DNA of 52,890 nt, taken from IMG/VR virus record IMGVR_UViG_3300043777_000227, positions 1 through 52,890 of that record. One strand, given 5' to 3'. This document shows positions 1 to 9,260 of this stretch, piece after piece. Each line of letters begins with the position of its first letter. Positions within the stretch are counted from its first letter, which is position 1. Source of the DNA: a virus. Made by a program: the position numbers and the translations under genes. The notes below the pieces were generated by a model. That model did not search any database and was not told the DNA's origin. It worked only from the letters and a program-made list of their open reading frames with translations.

Positions 1-1062
1 GAACCAGGCTCCTTCCCACTGGTTCCCAGCCGTAAGGACTGAAGAACCGCATTGCGTCCATGTGTTCGTTCCATCTGAGATTGAACTAGTTTGCACGTTG
101 GCATTGGATGCTCCTCCACCAGCTCCAATGTATATAAGATTCCCAACCGGGCATGGCGTCCCTTCGCTAATTGGTGTTACGTTTGTAGCGGTCGCTGAAT
201 TCGATGCGCCCATGCAAGCGACATACATGCCAGAAGGAGCGGTCCCCGACGTATTGGATTTCATGGCTATCGCTACGCCAACATAAGCCGCTGAAGCGCT
301 AGAAGTAATAGTTGGCGTAATGGTACTGGCAGAGCTAACAGTCTCAAAGGCTGACGCCTCACCGTCTCGAATGTTATTTGAGGTCTGGCTCCAGCCACCA
401 GCCGCAGCGAAAGGCCCAAGGGCGTTTTGGGTGGTGAAGGTGTTGGTAGGGTTTGTTTGGACTGTAAAAACCCCCGCCCAATCGTTACTGGCGGTTGTGG
501 TGAGATTCCCAGCTGCGAAGGCGGTTACAGACGATCCACTGGCATTTTCCGAGCAAGCATCGAACGAGCCGATGTTGTAGAGCTGGTAGACGTGCACTTG
601 CGCATGGGTAACAGCTGCGGGAAATGTGACGGTGATTGCCCTGGTGCCAGTCGCTAGGCCAATTGAATAGAACACCTCGCCCCAGCGGTTATTAGTCGAG
701 TCGTTGGCTTCGCACGAAGCGTGAGTGTAGGTATTGGATTTGTCGTCCGTGACGGTCGGGACTTCAGACGAAGCCGCCCCATAGGTTACGAAGATCACTC
801 CACTGTTGCCGGCGAGCGTCGGGTCCACATACCACGTACAAAAAGCATCTCCCGCACAAGTCACCGTGCCTGATACCAAGGTTGTGACCTGGGAATCTAC
901 TGTACTTCCACTAATATTAGAGGATACAAAACCAGGAGTTGCCGGCGCTGCGGAGGTACCGCCACCCCATCCGGCCTTACCGCCTACACCGGCACTCCCC
1001 CCTGTGCCCTGGGCGCAGAGCGGTAAACAGGCCAAAAAGAACAACGCAACTAATTTTCTCAT
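1..1062 (-). CDS. Secreted/fibre-like protein, C-terminus outside window
   Basis: The frame is open from the ATG at 1062 to the left edge (354 codons), so the C-terminus is missing. Residues 1-19 (MRKLVALFFLACLPLCAQG) look like a Sec signal peptide with cleavage after the AQ region. A Gly-rich linker follows, then Ser/Thr/Asn/Gly-rich beta-type sequence without a recognisable catalytic motif. Its start overlaps the stop of the preceding giant fibre gene by ATGA, so the two are probably translationally coupled. Composition and position suggest a virion fibre or host-surface protein. A signal peptide is odd for a virion component, and the same 'AQG' context occurs in two other fibre-like genes here. 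Function is not assignable beyond that. Confidence 0.75.
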   Translation of the reverse strand, partial: MRKLVALFFLACLPLCAQGTGGSAGVGGKAGWGGGTSAAPATPGFVSSNISGSTVDSQVTTLVSGTVTCAGDAFCTWYVDPTLAGNSGVIFVTYGAASSEVPTVTDDKSNTYTHASCEANDSTNNRWGEVFYSIGLATGTRAITVTFPAAVTHAQVHVYQLYNIGSFDACSENASGSSVTAFAAGNLTTTASNDWAGVFTVQTNPTNTFTTQNALGPFAAAGGWSQTSNNIRDGEASAFETVSSASTITPTITSSASAAYVGVAIAMKSNTSGTAPSGMYVACMGASNSATATNVTPISEGTPCPVGNLIYIGAGGGASNANVQTSSISDGTNTWTQCGSSVLTAGNQWEGAWF

Positions 1063-4000
1063 GGTGTTGAATACTCCGCCGAGACGACCCAGGTGTCGGT
1101 GGTGCAGGTCGCGCCCGCTGTTGAGATGTAAATGCCGATCAAGTCTCCAGCAGCATAGGTAAGCGTTTGCGTCTGCGACGTTGCGTTCCCCTTCGTTTGG
1201 GTGGTTGAGGTCGCTATTTTCGCTGTGCCGGTGTTAGAGGTCCCATCGAACACATTAAAGGTTGGCGCGGTAGTGCACGACCCGCCTAGAGCTGCGGTCA
1301 TGGTTAGATTAGTAAAATGCCCTGCTGCGACCGCAATGGTCTGAGCCACAACCGTGTTGACGGCTGTTGAACCAAACAGCGCCGGGCCAGTAGAAATAGT
1401 GCCCTCCACCGGTGTAATAGTCTCGGTCATGGTACCCGAGGAGTTGGTATAAAGTGGGAAGCCTGTAGCTGGAGCACCCGCCAATACTCTTAACTGAGAG
1501 GTGACCGAAGTTGGGGCTTGCCAGCAAATCGAGTTGGCAGTGTTACAAGGTGCCACCCCCGATGAGCTTGATCCCTGCGGTAGGTCCAGGAAGCCAGCGG
1601 TAGTGCCCGTAGCAGTAAAAATAGGGGCTGCCATACCAGAGGTTCCAGTGTAGGTAAGGGTGTTGGCGGTTGTGGCCCCATCGTCCAGGGCTGATTTAGC
1701 CAGGAGAGCAATTGTCGAGGAACTGGACTTGGGGATGAAGCCCGAGGTTATGGCCGAGGCCTCTCCAGCGCATAAGGCATCCGCACCGTTGATTGGGCAG
1801 TGGAAGTTTTTCCCAGTGGTGTCATATCCAATACTCGCTGTGCCGTTGGAAGTTAGGCCCGCCTGGGAAGGAATTTGTAAGGAGTTGGAGGTTGTGGAGG
1901 CGCTCATATTCAAGGTCATGGCCGCCGCACCTGTATTAGCCGCATCCTTACGCACTATATTAGTTCCCAGAATACCAGAATCCGCCAGGGTGTTACCTGC
2001 ACCGTAGGTAGTCACATCTCCATTGGCGCCGGTCACGGAGGTCCCGTTAATCTTTGTACAGGTGATTGCATTCGAGCCGGAGGTGGTGCAATCTCCGGAA
2101 ATCTCGGCGGCGGTCATGGCAGAGGCATTACCTCGCACCAACCCAGTTAGGGTGCTCCCTGTACCAGTGCCTCCATTAGCTACTGGCACAACCGAAAAGG
2201 AAGTTGTTGGTGCTCCACCAGCACCTCCTCCTAGCACGAACTGGCCGGATGCCAGCAACCCTGAGGAAGTTTGCGTGGTGGTATTGGAGAAGTAAGGAAT
2301 TCCCCCCGAGGTGACCGTCCCCGCCACAGTCAAGGGGTAGGTGCCACCTCCACCACTCCCTGCGGAGATAGTGCCAAACTGGCCGGTGGCGGTATTAAAA
2401 GTTAGCGCATTGCCAGCACCTGTATTAGGAAAGGCTGAGAACTGTGGGACTTGAACGCTCTGCCAGTTGCCTGAGGAGTTGTTGTAGATAAAATCAGCCC
2501 AGTTGCTGAACAGGTTGGCGTTGTCTATTGTATCCGTGGTAGGCGCCAGGGTCATCTTCCCGGAGTTGTTGTTCACTATCAATACCGGGAGTGCCTGCCC
2601 AAAGCCTGCGGCGGTATGTACCGGGAAGGTAAAGGTTGAGGTACTGGTTCCGGCGCAGAAGATTACTCCAGCTCGGTCCAGCACACTCAAAGTTTGAATC
2701 CCACAAGTAGTCTCTGAATTGGGATTGACCACCACTCCCGCTAGTCCAAATGTGGGCGCAGTGGCGGCTCCACCAGAAGGGGTCTCCAGAATGTATTGAG
2801 GTACGCCATTAGGCGAGGTTGGGCCGTTTAATGCAGTCGCTGCCCCACCCGCGCCGCCATAGATAAAGCAACCCAGGGTTGTGCATGGATCAACAAGAGT
2901 TGCCTGATATGTAGGGTCCGCTGCGGCTCCATTCGATGTAAGAACTGTACCAGAGACGCCAGGAGTTACAAAATTAAACGCCGAGGCACCTTCAGCAATA
3001 GGCACAGCATGGGCGGCAGGTGCACTAGCCCCTGTGCCACCGGAGGTGGTATTTACCGTACCTGAGGCCTCTTCCTTTTCGATGATGCCAGAGGTGTTCA
3101 CCGGGGTTATGGTAATACCCATGGTGTTGGCTGTGGAGGTGGTAAGGTTTAGGCCGGCTTGAGAGGTCTGATTGACGGCGTTGATTAGGAAGGGGATTGT
3201 GCAGGTCGAGCCAAGCACACAACTTTGCGAGTTTACCGTAAGAGAATCGCTAGCTAGGTTGGCAATGGGCAGCAACCCGGTCACAAACGAGCTGCCACCC
3301 GCCAGGTTGATTGGCCCAACCTTCACGTCCGCTGAGCCATTGCCCAGTACGGGCTGGCCAGAGGTTAGCGCTCCAGTGCTGTGGGTAACCGTACCAGCAC
3401 CCGAGGGCGTGGTCCAAGAAGCCACTCCAACAGAGGTTTCCTGTAGATATTGAGTGCCCGAGTTATTACCGGTCACATCAGCCCAAGCCGAGCCTGTCCA
3501 GACACAGATGTCGCCAGCGTTGACTGGAACGCAACCGGTCAGATTAGCGGCGTTGGTGGCAGTGCCCGCGTTACCTGAGGTATTGAAGGCTCCAGTGCCG
3601 GTCATATTAGTCACGGCGATGGTAGGAGCCGTCTGGAAGGTTGGAGTGGCTGCGGCGCCAGATGCAGGGCCAGCTAGCACGGTATGGGCTGATTCAGTAC
3701 CAAACACCAACGTGACCGCCCCAGTCGAGCTGGAGTTGGTGATGATGCTGCCGGAGTCTCCTGACACCGAGGACACGCCCGAGATTGGAGCTGTGCAGCT
3801 GGGAGTGGTTAAATCCCAGCTAGTGCCATTATACACAAAGCTATATTCATGGTTGGCGCACAAATCTCCAAAAACCAGTGCAGCGCCATTTTGCTTGGTA
3901 GCTTGCACCGCCCCAAGCCCGTTCAAGTTGATTGTAACCGCTGAGGTGTTGGGGTTGGCCACCTTCACGTTCAAGGGCATGCCGGTGGGTATGCTGGATA

Positions 4001-6260
4001 GCGTCAGAGGGGTGGTGATTACCAAGGCGTTGGTTGTGCCAGTATCCAAATGCGAATTGATTGCTCCTGACACATCCAAGGAGCTATTGGTAAAGCGAGC
4101 TACGCTAATTAGTTGGTTGGCAGCTGGGACTGGGGTGAGCGTGGTTAGCGCCTGGCCAGTATAAAGGAAAGAAGTTGTGGTACCACCAGATATAAAGAAT
4201 GCCGAGGTGATTAGTGAGGAGCTTACTATAGGTGTGGTCTGGACCTCTACACAATAGCCCCCAGGCGTAAGGGGTGTAGTAACTGGTAAGGTCCAGCTAT
4301 AGGTGATGGCATTGTTAGCTCCCGAAACGCTCACTGGTGAAGTATAACTTGGAGATGATGTTATCGAAAATGTCCGGTCGCAAGTAGTGCTGGAAGTGGT
4401 ATAGAACTGGGCGTAGTAGGTTCCAGCAGCTAGCGAGCCACCAGTCGTGGCTGTGCCCAATGGAGAGGTTGGCGGTAGCACCTTGGCAACTTGAACGTCC
4501 AAGGATTCCTTTATAGTCTGCTCAAGTCCAGAGTTAAAGGCATTGGTATCCCCTAGCCCAAACAACACGCCGAAGGCCGGATCAATTCCTATATTGCAGA
4601 ACAAACCTCCAGATGCGCACCAGCGGTCAGCGAGAGTCGGCCCTCCTCCAATGCCAAGAAGTGGAGTGGGAAATAGCGCGGAGGTGGGTTGCGCTATTTC
4701 AAAAGAGTTATCTGAGACGTGATCGGTTCCGCCGTATTGCTCATTCGAGCGGCCTTGGCCGGTGGCATTTCCATTCGCGTCTACCACTTGGCACTGAGGG
4801 CCGAAACAGTTGAAACTCACCATATGACCAGCGAGAACTTGAACGACCGGGGCTAGTGTCAGTCCATAATTGACATCCAGAAGCCACACGTTATTCAAGG
4901 TGGATGTCGAATCATTGAGCGTGAGGACTGGCGAAGGGCCGTTTGCATCTTCAATTGTCACTCGGTCGAATATAAATGGTCCAAGACCCTGACCAGCAGT
5001 TCCTGAGGTGTTTGAGATCGTCAGCCAGCCATTAGAGGAATCTTCGTTCTGAACATCCCGAAAGATCATCTCATTAATGGCAGCGCCGCCAGAGAATTGA
5101 GAACGAATGATTACTTGTTCGGCTCCTCCTGCATCTGTCACGTCCGACGTTTTGATAATGGACAAGAAAGGCTGCGTACCAGATTCAATTGTATAGATAA
5201 CAGGCGGGAGGGTTGTGCTCACTCCCTGAAACGATGCGTTGCTATGGTTGACCCGGTAGACCTCCAGCATGTTTGTGAGCTTGAGGGGGGTGTTGTCGGC
5301 CTGGCCCGTGATCGCTACTGACATCGGGGCGTTGTCGAAAGTGACGTGATTCGTATTGTTGACGTAAACAGCCTGGTTGTACCCGACCATCGCCAAATCC
5401 TTGAATGAACTATCCTGATTCCCATTGTTCAATTGGAAGACGGGCGCATTGTTGGGATTTGTCCCAGGGAGGACCACGATCATCGCGGCTGGATTCCCAA
5501 ATTGGAAGTCGCTGCCCCCTGTCAAACCGCGTATTTCTAAGAACGCGCAGCCACTTGGCAGGTTAAAAACAGGGAACACGGACGGCAGCTGTGGTTGTTG
5601 TACGCGGTAAACACCCGGTGGAAATAATACCGCTGGATGCATTGTAAAGAAGTTATCACCTGTTAATGTTGCACAAGAGGCAATGATGGCCGAGGAAATG
5701 GCAGCTGTGTCATCAGTACTTCCATCCCCCTTAGCGTTGTAAGGTGGGCAGGTTACGTCAATCCATGGGCGTGGCCCGGAGTCGCAAGAACTCTCAGTAA
5801 TTTGAAGTTGGCTACCGGTATCATGTACAGCTGCCGGCCCTAAGGTTAAGGAGCCTGCATTAAGCTGCAGATCGCCTTGATTGCCTCCAGGATTAGCCCC
5901 TCCCGATCCGCTATTCAAGGTAAGAAATTCATCATAGGGCTGGACGCTAGGCCCAGAGATTGTTATTAGATAATTACCTGGCGTCACATAGAAGTCGTAG
6001 TTGCCTCGGGCATCAGCCGTAAGGGGGTTAGGCGCCACCACCGTCAGTGCTAGGTTGGAGTAGATCGTGGTCTTGGGCGTGCAGGGGAAGACGTTCGTAG
6101 CCGCTGATGGCGAGCAGACCGTGATGGTCGCTCCACCCACCGGCTGGCCAGCCTGGTTGAGCACCGGATGGTCCACCCAGTGAACTCCCTGGGCATAGAC
6201 GGGCACCGTGCCCAGTAACATAAACAGCGCTGTGAATAGCGCGATTCTAATTGCCCGCAT
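1059..6260 (-). CDS. Giant fibre protein with signal peptide and pectate-lyase-like domain
   Basis: 1733 residues from the ATG at 6260, which has GGAGG 8 nt upstream. A longer reading from 6305 lacks a ribosome site and would bury the signal peptide MRAIRIALFTALFMLLGTVP (cleavage near VYAQG). Next come a carboxypeptidase-regulatory-like beta-sandwich (about residues 26-120, with AGQPVGGATITVC and ARGNYDFYVTPGNY) and a Pectate_lyase_3-type start (about 160-280; YNAKGDGSTDDTAAISSAI, LFPPGVYRV), typical of phage tailspike depolymerases. The remaining ~1200 residues are low-complexity Gly/Ser/Thr/Ala repeats. The likely role is host recognition or polysaccharide cleavage. A repeat near the C-terminus (about 1540-1750) matches one in the 12996-14330 protein. 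The signal peptide is unusual for a tail fibre. Confidence 0.8.
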   Translation of the reverse strand: MRAIRIALFTALFMLLGTVPVYAQGVHWVDHPVLNQAGQPVGGATITVCSPSAATNVFPCTPKTTIYSNLALTVVAPNPLTADARGNYDFYVTPGNYLITISGPSVQPYDEFLTLNSGSGGANPGGNQGDLQLNAGSLTLGPAAVHDTGSQLQITESSCDSGPRPWIDVTCPPYNAKGDGSTDDTAAISSAIIASCATLTGDNFFTMHPAVLFPPGVYRVQQPQLPSVFPVFNLPSGCAFLEIRGLTGGSDFQFGNPAAMIVVLPGTNPNNAPVFQLNNGNQDSSFKDLAMVGYNQAVYVNNTNHVTFDNAPMSVAITGQADNTPLKLTNMLEVYRVNHSNASFQGVSTTLPPVIYTIESGTQPFLSIIKTSDVTDAGGAEQVIIRSQFSGGAAINEMIFRDVQNEDSSNGWLTISNTSGTAGQGLGPFIFDRVTIEDANGPSPVLTLNDSTSTLNNVWLLDVNYGLTLAPVVQVLAGHMVSFNCFGPQCQVVDANGNATGQGRSNEQYGGTDHVSDNSFEIAQPTSALFPTPLLGIGGGPTLADRWCASGGLFCNIGIDPAFGVLFGLGDTNAFNSGLEQTIKESLDVQVAKVLPPTSPLGTATTGGSLAAGTYYAQFYTTSSTTCDRTFSITSSPSYTSPVSVSGANNAITYSWTLPVTTPLTPGGYCVEVQTTPIVSSSLITSAFFISGGTTTSFLYTGQALTTLTPVPAANQLISVARFTNSSLDVSGAINSHLDTGTTNALVITTPLTLSSIPTGMPLNVKVANPNTSAVTINLNGLGAVQATKQNGAALVFGDLCANHEYSFVYNGTSWDLTTPSCTAPISGVSSVSGDSGSIITNSSSTGAVTLVFGTESAHTVLAGPASGAAATPTFQTAPTIAVTNMTGTGAFNTSGNAGTATNAANLTGCVPVNAGDICVWTGSAWADVTGNNSGTQYLQETSVGVASWTTPSGAGTVTHSTGALTSGQPVLGNGSADVKVGPINLAGGSSFVTGLLPIANLASDSLTVNSQSCVLGSTCTIPFLINAVNQTSQAGLNLTTSTANTMGITITPVNTSGIIEKEEASGTVNTTSGGTGASAPAAHAVPIAEGASAFNFVTPGVSGTVLTSNGAAADPTYQATLVDPCTTLGCFIYGGAGGAATALNGPTSPNGVPQYILETPSGGAATAPTFGLAGVVVNPNSETTCGIQTLSVLDRAGVIFCAGTSTSTFTFPVHTAAGFGQALPVLIVNNNSGKMTLAPTTDTIDNANLFSNWADFIYNNSSGNWQSVQVPQFSAFPNTGAGNALTFNTATGQFGTISAGSGGGGTYPLTVAGTVTSGGIPYFSNTTTQTSSGLLASGQFVLGGGAGGAPTTSFSVVPVANGGTGTGSTLTGLVRGNASAMTAAEISGDCTTSGSNAITCTKINGTSVTGANGDVTTYGAGNTLADSGILGTNIVRKDAANTGAAAMTLNMSASTTSNSLQIPSQAGLTSNGTASIGYDTTGKNFHCPINGADALCAGEASAITSGFIPKSSSSTIALLAKSALDDGATTANTLTYTGTSGMAAPIFTATGTTAGFLDLPQGSSSSGVAPCNTANSICWQAPTSVTSQLRVLAGAPATGFPLYTNSSGTMTETITPVEGTISTGPALFGSTAVNTVVAQTIAVAAGHFTNLTMTAALGGSCTTAPTFNVFDGTSNTGTAKIATSTTQTKGNATSQTQTLTYAAGDLIGIYISTAGATCTTDTWVVSAEYSTP

Positions 6261-6453
6261 TAGGAGAACCTCCGTTGGTGTCTGCGATGGCGTGAATAAC
6301 TGCATAGATAGCTTGCCGGGTCCAGCTCCACTTGGGGTCGGGAGGTGGTAGGGAGTCTACTGCCCGGCGTAGATAGAGGTGCGCTGCACCACCAGTAAAG
6401 AAACTGGCTAGGGCACCTAGGGTATGATATAGATAAGGATGTGCGTCGTGCAT
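6247..6453 (-). CDS. Small hypothetical protein between endolysin and fibre gene
   Basis: 68 residues. The ATG overlaps the endolysin stop (TAATG), and its 3' end overlaps the fibre start by 14 nt, so it sits inside a translationally coupled lysis/fibre block. One weakly hydrophobic stretch (about residues 11-29, LGALASFFTGGAAHLYL) could be a membrane segment. The rest is Pro/Trp-containing and polar. Its position next to a lysozyme makes a holin or lysis accessory possible, but there is only one weak helix and no family signature. Function unknown. Confidence 0.6.
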   Translation of the reverse strand: MHDAHPYLYHTLGALASFFTGGAAHLYLRRAVDSLPPPDPKWSWTRQAIYAVIHAIADTNGGSPNAGN

Positions 6454-6908
6454 TATTGAACTGCTCTATATAGCCAGCCGTTCCAGTACATCTGCGCTGA
6501 CGGCCGTTGGGCTATTAAATCAACATAGTGCTGGACGTGGCACTGGCGGAGCCGGCCAATCAGGTCCGGTACCCTTAGCAGGGCGTTGTCGGTCACTGGC
6601 CCGTAGACTCGATCTACTGGCACGCCAGCTATGGTCTGGAAAATTCCTATGGCCGTCGGCTGGCCTAGGTTCACTGACATATCCAGGAACTTATTGGCGG
6701 TCACCTGATCGCTCCAACCGTCCCAACACCAGAAATCCCTTAGATAGATAGCCTGGGCCTGGTTTACCGTTAAGGCCGCTATATCCAAGGCTGGGTAACT
6801 ACGCTGACTTATGCCGTACTTCGAAAGGCCTCCCGGATCGTTTTGGTCGTTTACCAACCCGCCCTCTCGGGAGATCACCAGGGTTACGGCGATGGAAAAA
6901 CTGGCCAC
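6453..6908 (-). CDS. Endolysin, GH108 N-acetylmuramidase
   Basis: 151 residues. The N-terminal motif REGGLVNDQNDPGGLSKYGI is the glycoside hydrolase 108 signature, with the catalytic Glu at about residue 15. The C-terminal half (about 80-150) resembles the PG_binding_3 domain that follows in this family (AIGIFQTIAGVPVDRVYGPVT). The enzyme would hydrolyse peptidoglycan glycan strands at lysis. The start is GTG at 6908, directly abutting the previous stop, with GGAG 5 nt upstream. No signal peptide is visible, so release would need a holin; none is clearly recognisable in the window. Confidence 0.9.
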   Translation of the reverse strand: MASFSIAVTLVISREGGLVNDQNDPGGLSKYGISQRSYPALDIAALTVNQAQAIYLRDFWCWDGWSDQVTANKFLDMSVNLGQPTAIGIFQTIAGVPVDRVYGPVTDNALLRVPDLIGRLRQCHVQHYVDLIAQRPSAQMYWNGWLYRAVQ

Positions 6909-7235
6909 CTAGACTCCGGCTTCGGGCGCCGGCTCTCCAACCTGTCCGCCTGAGCGCGCTTGGCCCTTCTGGTTGGCTTGCTGGACGCTAACCCGGTCAA
7001 TACCCGGACGCATTAGCCGCAGCATGGAAGCTTGCCAGACCTTCAGCCGCTCTTCCACATAGTCGGCGTCTTCGGCGGAGAGGAGGTGCGTGCCGGGCTT
7101 AAATTCCTGGTTATTGCGCCAGATGCCATCGAAGGCGTGCTCGTAGACATCCACGGCGGGGATGGTTACATAGCGCCAACCCTCGGCAATCTTGCTGAGA
7201 GCTTCGGCGCTGGGCTTCTTAACTGGGGTTGCCAT
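6909..7235 (-). CDS. Hypothetical late-operon protein
   Basis: 108 residues, Lys/Ala-rich N-terminus, then a compact region (about 18-75) with many aromatic and acidic residues (GWRYVTIPAVDVYEHAFDGI) and a polar, Gly/Pro-rich tail. No membrane segment and no family recognised. It abuts the endolysin start with no gap and lies in the virion gene series, so a small structural or assembly role is plausible, but nothing in the sequence proves it. Confidence 0.65.
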   Translation of the reverse strand: MATPVKKPSAEALSKIAEGWRYVTIPAVDVYEHAFDGIWRNNQEFKPGTHLLSAEDADYVEERLKVWQASMLRLMRPGIDRVSVQQANQKGQARSGGQVGEPAPEAGV

Positions 7236-7254
7236 TCTAGTGTCTCCTTGAAAT

Positions 7255-7905
7255 CTATCCCTCTTCTACTTCGCCAGCGCCGGGGGAAGTCACATCGTCG
7301 CCGGTGAAGGCTACAACCTCTTGCCAGCCTTGCCCATCATCCAGGACGTAGGACATGACGCCCCCTGGCGGCAGGCTGTGCGGTGCTTTATAGATGGCGG
7401 TGTCGCCCGTTAGGTAGGCGTGGGCAGCGCCAAAATTTCTCGAATGTGTCACAGCGATGATCGGCTTGTCAGGGTGCGAACGGGTGTACTGCAGTAATTT
7501 CTCGAAGTCCCTCTGGAACCTATTCAAATAGCTCTGGAAGCTCTCGCCGCCTGGGGCCTTCTTGCGGGGATTGTCAATCAGCTCGAAGAGCTTCTCCAAC
7601 ACATCGGTGACCTTAACGCCACAGTACTCGCCAACATTCCAATCTCTGAGCGCCCCGGTGTAGATGATCGGCAGGAAATTTTCCGTGGCAATTATCTCGC
7701 CGGTCACACGAGTGCGCTGCAAATCCGAGGCTACAACCTTTTCGACCGTTTTGTCCTGGAAGAAGCGTGCAGCGTCTCTAGCTTGCTGCACGCCCTCCCG
7801 TGATAACGGCACGTCCATCCAAGACCTAATTCGTTCACCCGTCTTAGCATTGAAGTCCGTGGCCCCGTGGCGAACCATATAGAGCTTAGGGGCGTTGGTG
7901 TGCAC
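7255..7905 (-). CDS. Histidine phosphatase superfamily protein (phosphoglycerate-mutase-like)
   Basis: 216 residues. The catalytic RHG motif is at residues 11-16 (VRHGAT). Downstream elements expected for the family are visible: Arg/Glu region about 66-95 (SDLQRTRVTGEII), WNVGEYCG near 88, and the second His in AVTHSRN (about 151). The protein should form a phospho-histidine intermediate; substrate unknown. The start is GTG at 7905, overlapping the HNH gene by 20 nt with GGAG just upstream at short spacing; an internal ATG before VRHG lacks a ribosome site. Such phosphatases are uncommon in phage late operons and may act on a nucleotide, sugar phosphate or host phosphoprotein. Confidence 0.85.
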   Translation of the reverse strand: MHTNAPKLYMVRHGATDFNAKTGERIRSWMDVPLSREGVQQARDAARFFQDKTVEKVVASDLQRTRVTGEIIATENFLPIIYTGALRDWNVGEYCGVKVTDVLEKLFELIDNPRKKAPGGESFQSYLNRFQRDFEKLLQYTRSHPDKPIIAVTHSRNFGAAHAYLTGDTAIYKAPHSLPPGGVMSYVLDDGQGWQEVVAFTGDDVTSPGAGEVEEG

Positions 7906-8239
7906 AGACTCCGCCGTTGATCCGTTTACTTTGGTTGCAATTGTAGCATAAAACTTGGAATCCGTCGGGGAACTGGTTCTTTATAATCCAAAGATAAATA
8001 CCAATCCCCCCACGGAATCCAATTTGCTTTCGATGTGCGTAGCCGTCGTTTTCTACGTGGTCAATAGCCAGGAAAGATTTTTCAGTCTCCCCACAGCACG
8101 CACACCGATAGCCACCATACGCCGCGTAAACCGCGTCCTTTACACGCATACGATATTCCTTCATCTTGACGAGTTGTTCGCCACGGTGAGAGTGATACCA
8201 TTTACGGCGAGAGGCCCGCGCTTTATCCGGCGTAGTCAT
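7886..8239 (-). CDS. HNH endonuclease next to capsid gene
   Basis: 117 residues from the ATG at 8239, which overlaps the capsid stop by one base (TAATG). An in-frame ATG at 8326 would add 29 residues but lies inside the capsid gene. The C-terminal half has the zinc/HNH pattern: CACCG, then LAIDHVENDG, then CYNCNQSKR, closely resembling free-standing phage homing-type HNH nucleases. The basic N-terminus (RASRRKWYHSHRGEQ) suits DNA binding. It is a small mobile-type nuclease inserted between the capsid and phosphatase genes. A packaging role is also possible for HNH proteins, but those usually sit beside the terminase. Confidence 0.85.
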   Translation of the reverse strand: MTTPDKARASRRKWYHSHRGEQLVKMKEYRMRVKDAVYAAYGGYRCACCGETEKSFLAIDHVENDGYAHRKQIGFRGGIGIYLWIIKNQFPDGFQVLCYNCNQSKRINGGVCAHQRP

Positions 8240-9249
8240 TACATGTTGACAGAGGATGCACCGGCACTGCGTACACGTCTCAGCCAATTCTGATTGGTTA
8301 TGATCGACTTGAAAGCGAATTTCCAACCGATCTTGCGGTTCTGCTGCAAGGGGTCGGTCTGTCCGCCAGGAGCCACGACGTAGACACGCAGGTTCTGCAG
8401 GTCGCTGATCTGGTACGCAAAGCGTCCCATCGCAAACGAACTATAGACCGTGGTGGAGGCGCCGGAGGTTGTCTGCGCAGTTGCGGCGAAGCCCGGAGCG
8501 TTCGAACGAACGACTCTAAACCCGCCATAGCTGCCAACTTCCGCCCGCCAGATAGCCTCGGTCTTGTTGAACTGGTGCGAGGCCTTCCAATCGGGGTCCT
8601 TCTGGATGCCAGCGTAGGGCTGCGGGCTGGTCACCAGCACGTACTCTCCGCCCTCGAAGGGGCGTGCGCCTTGACCGTTCAAGGTCGCATCCAGCTCAAC
8701 CAAGTCCACTCCCGCAATCTGGTCGGTGGCCAACACCGAAGTGTCGCCCGCCCGGTTGTTGGGGTAGTAGGAATTGGTCGCGCCGTTGAGCACGTTGTAG
8801 ATCAGCTGGTCGTAAGTTTCTGCGGCCTGCAGACCCAGGATGTAGATGGTGCGTTCGATGATGTTGTGGCGAGCGGTCAGCTCGGCGAGGTCAGAAATTC
8901 TGACCACAACACCATACTGCTCGGTGACCGCCTCGAATTGGTCAATGGTAATTCCGACCGCATCCGGGGGTACACCTTCTGTTAGTTGTGTTGGAGTTGA
9001 GGAGACAGTCAGCTTCTCTTCACGAGTGAAGCGGATGGTCTTCGAGCTGTTCGAAGGAAGCGGAATCTTCTCACCAGTCTGATCCAGAATGGTGTTCAAT
9101 TCAGCCACTTCCAGCAATCTCGCCGACATGAAGGTGATGAGTTCCGCAGCGGTTGAGCCGGCATTGCCGACCGTCCCTGAGGTCACCGTAATCACATCGG
9201 AACCAAAGCCAAACAGAACTAGCAGGCTATTGAGTAGATTGCGAAACAT
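8239..9249 (-). CDS. Major capsid protein, N4-gp56 family-like
   Basis: 336 residues. It follows the scaffold gene. The N-terminal part is AELITFMSARLLEVAELNTI followed by a polar arm, a central region EAVTEQYGVVVRISDLAEL with NIIERTIYILGLQAAETYDQ, and the DPLQQNRKIGWKFAFKS C-terminal element. All are typical of the N4-gp56-type HK97-fold capsid proteins. About 415 copies would build an icosahedral shell of moderate size only if the lattice is T=7; the T number cannot be read from sequence. ATG at 9249 has AGAGG 4-5 nt upstream. CTAG words, common elsewhere in this genome, are almost absent in the gene, which may reflect codon selection in a highly expressed gene. Confidence 0.88.
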   Translation of the reverse strand: MFRNLLNSLLVLFGFGSDVITVTSGTVGNAGSTAAELITFMSARLLEVAELNTILDQTGEKIPLPSNSSKTIRFTREEKLTVSSTPTQLTEGVPPDAVGITIDQFEAVTEQYGVVVRISDLAELTARHNIIERTIYILGLQAAETYDQLIYNVLNGATNSYYPNNRAGDTSVLATDQIAGVDLVELDATLNGQGARPFEGGEYVLVTSPQPYAGIQKDPDWKASHQFNKTEAIWRAEVGSYGGFRVVRSNAPGFAATAQTTSGASTTVYSSFAMGRFAYQISDLQNLRVYVVAPGGQTDPLQQNRKIGWKFAFKSIITNQNWLRRVRSAGASSVNM

Positions 9250-9260
9250 AGAGCCTCTAG

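Noticed and set aside
3454-4164. 236-residue plus-strand frame
   Set aside because: Mirror of the repetitive fibre gene on the other strand; Val/Pro/Ala-rich, an artefact of its Thr/Gly-rich repeats.
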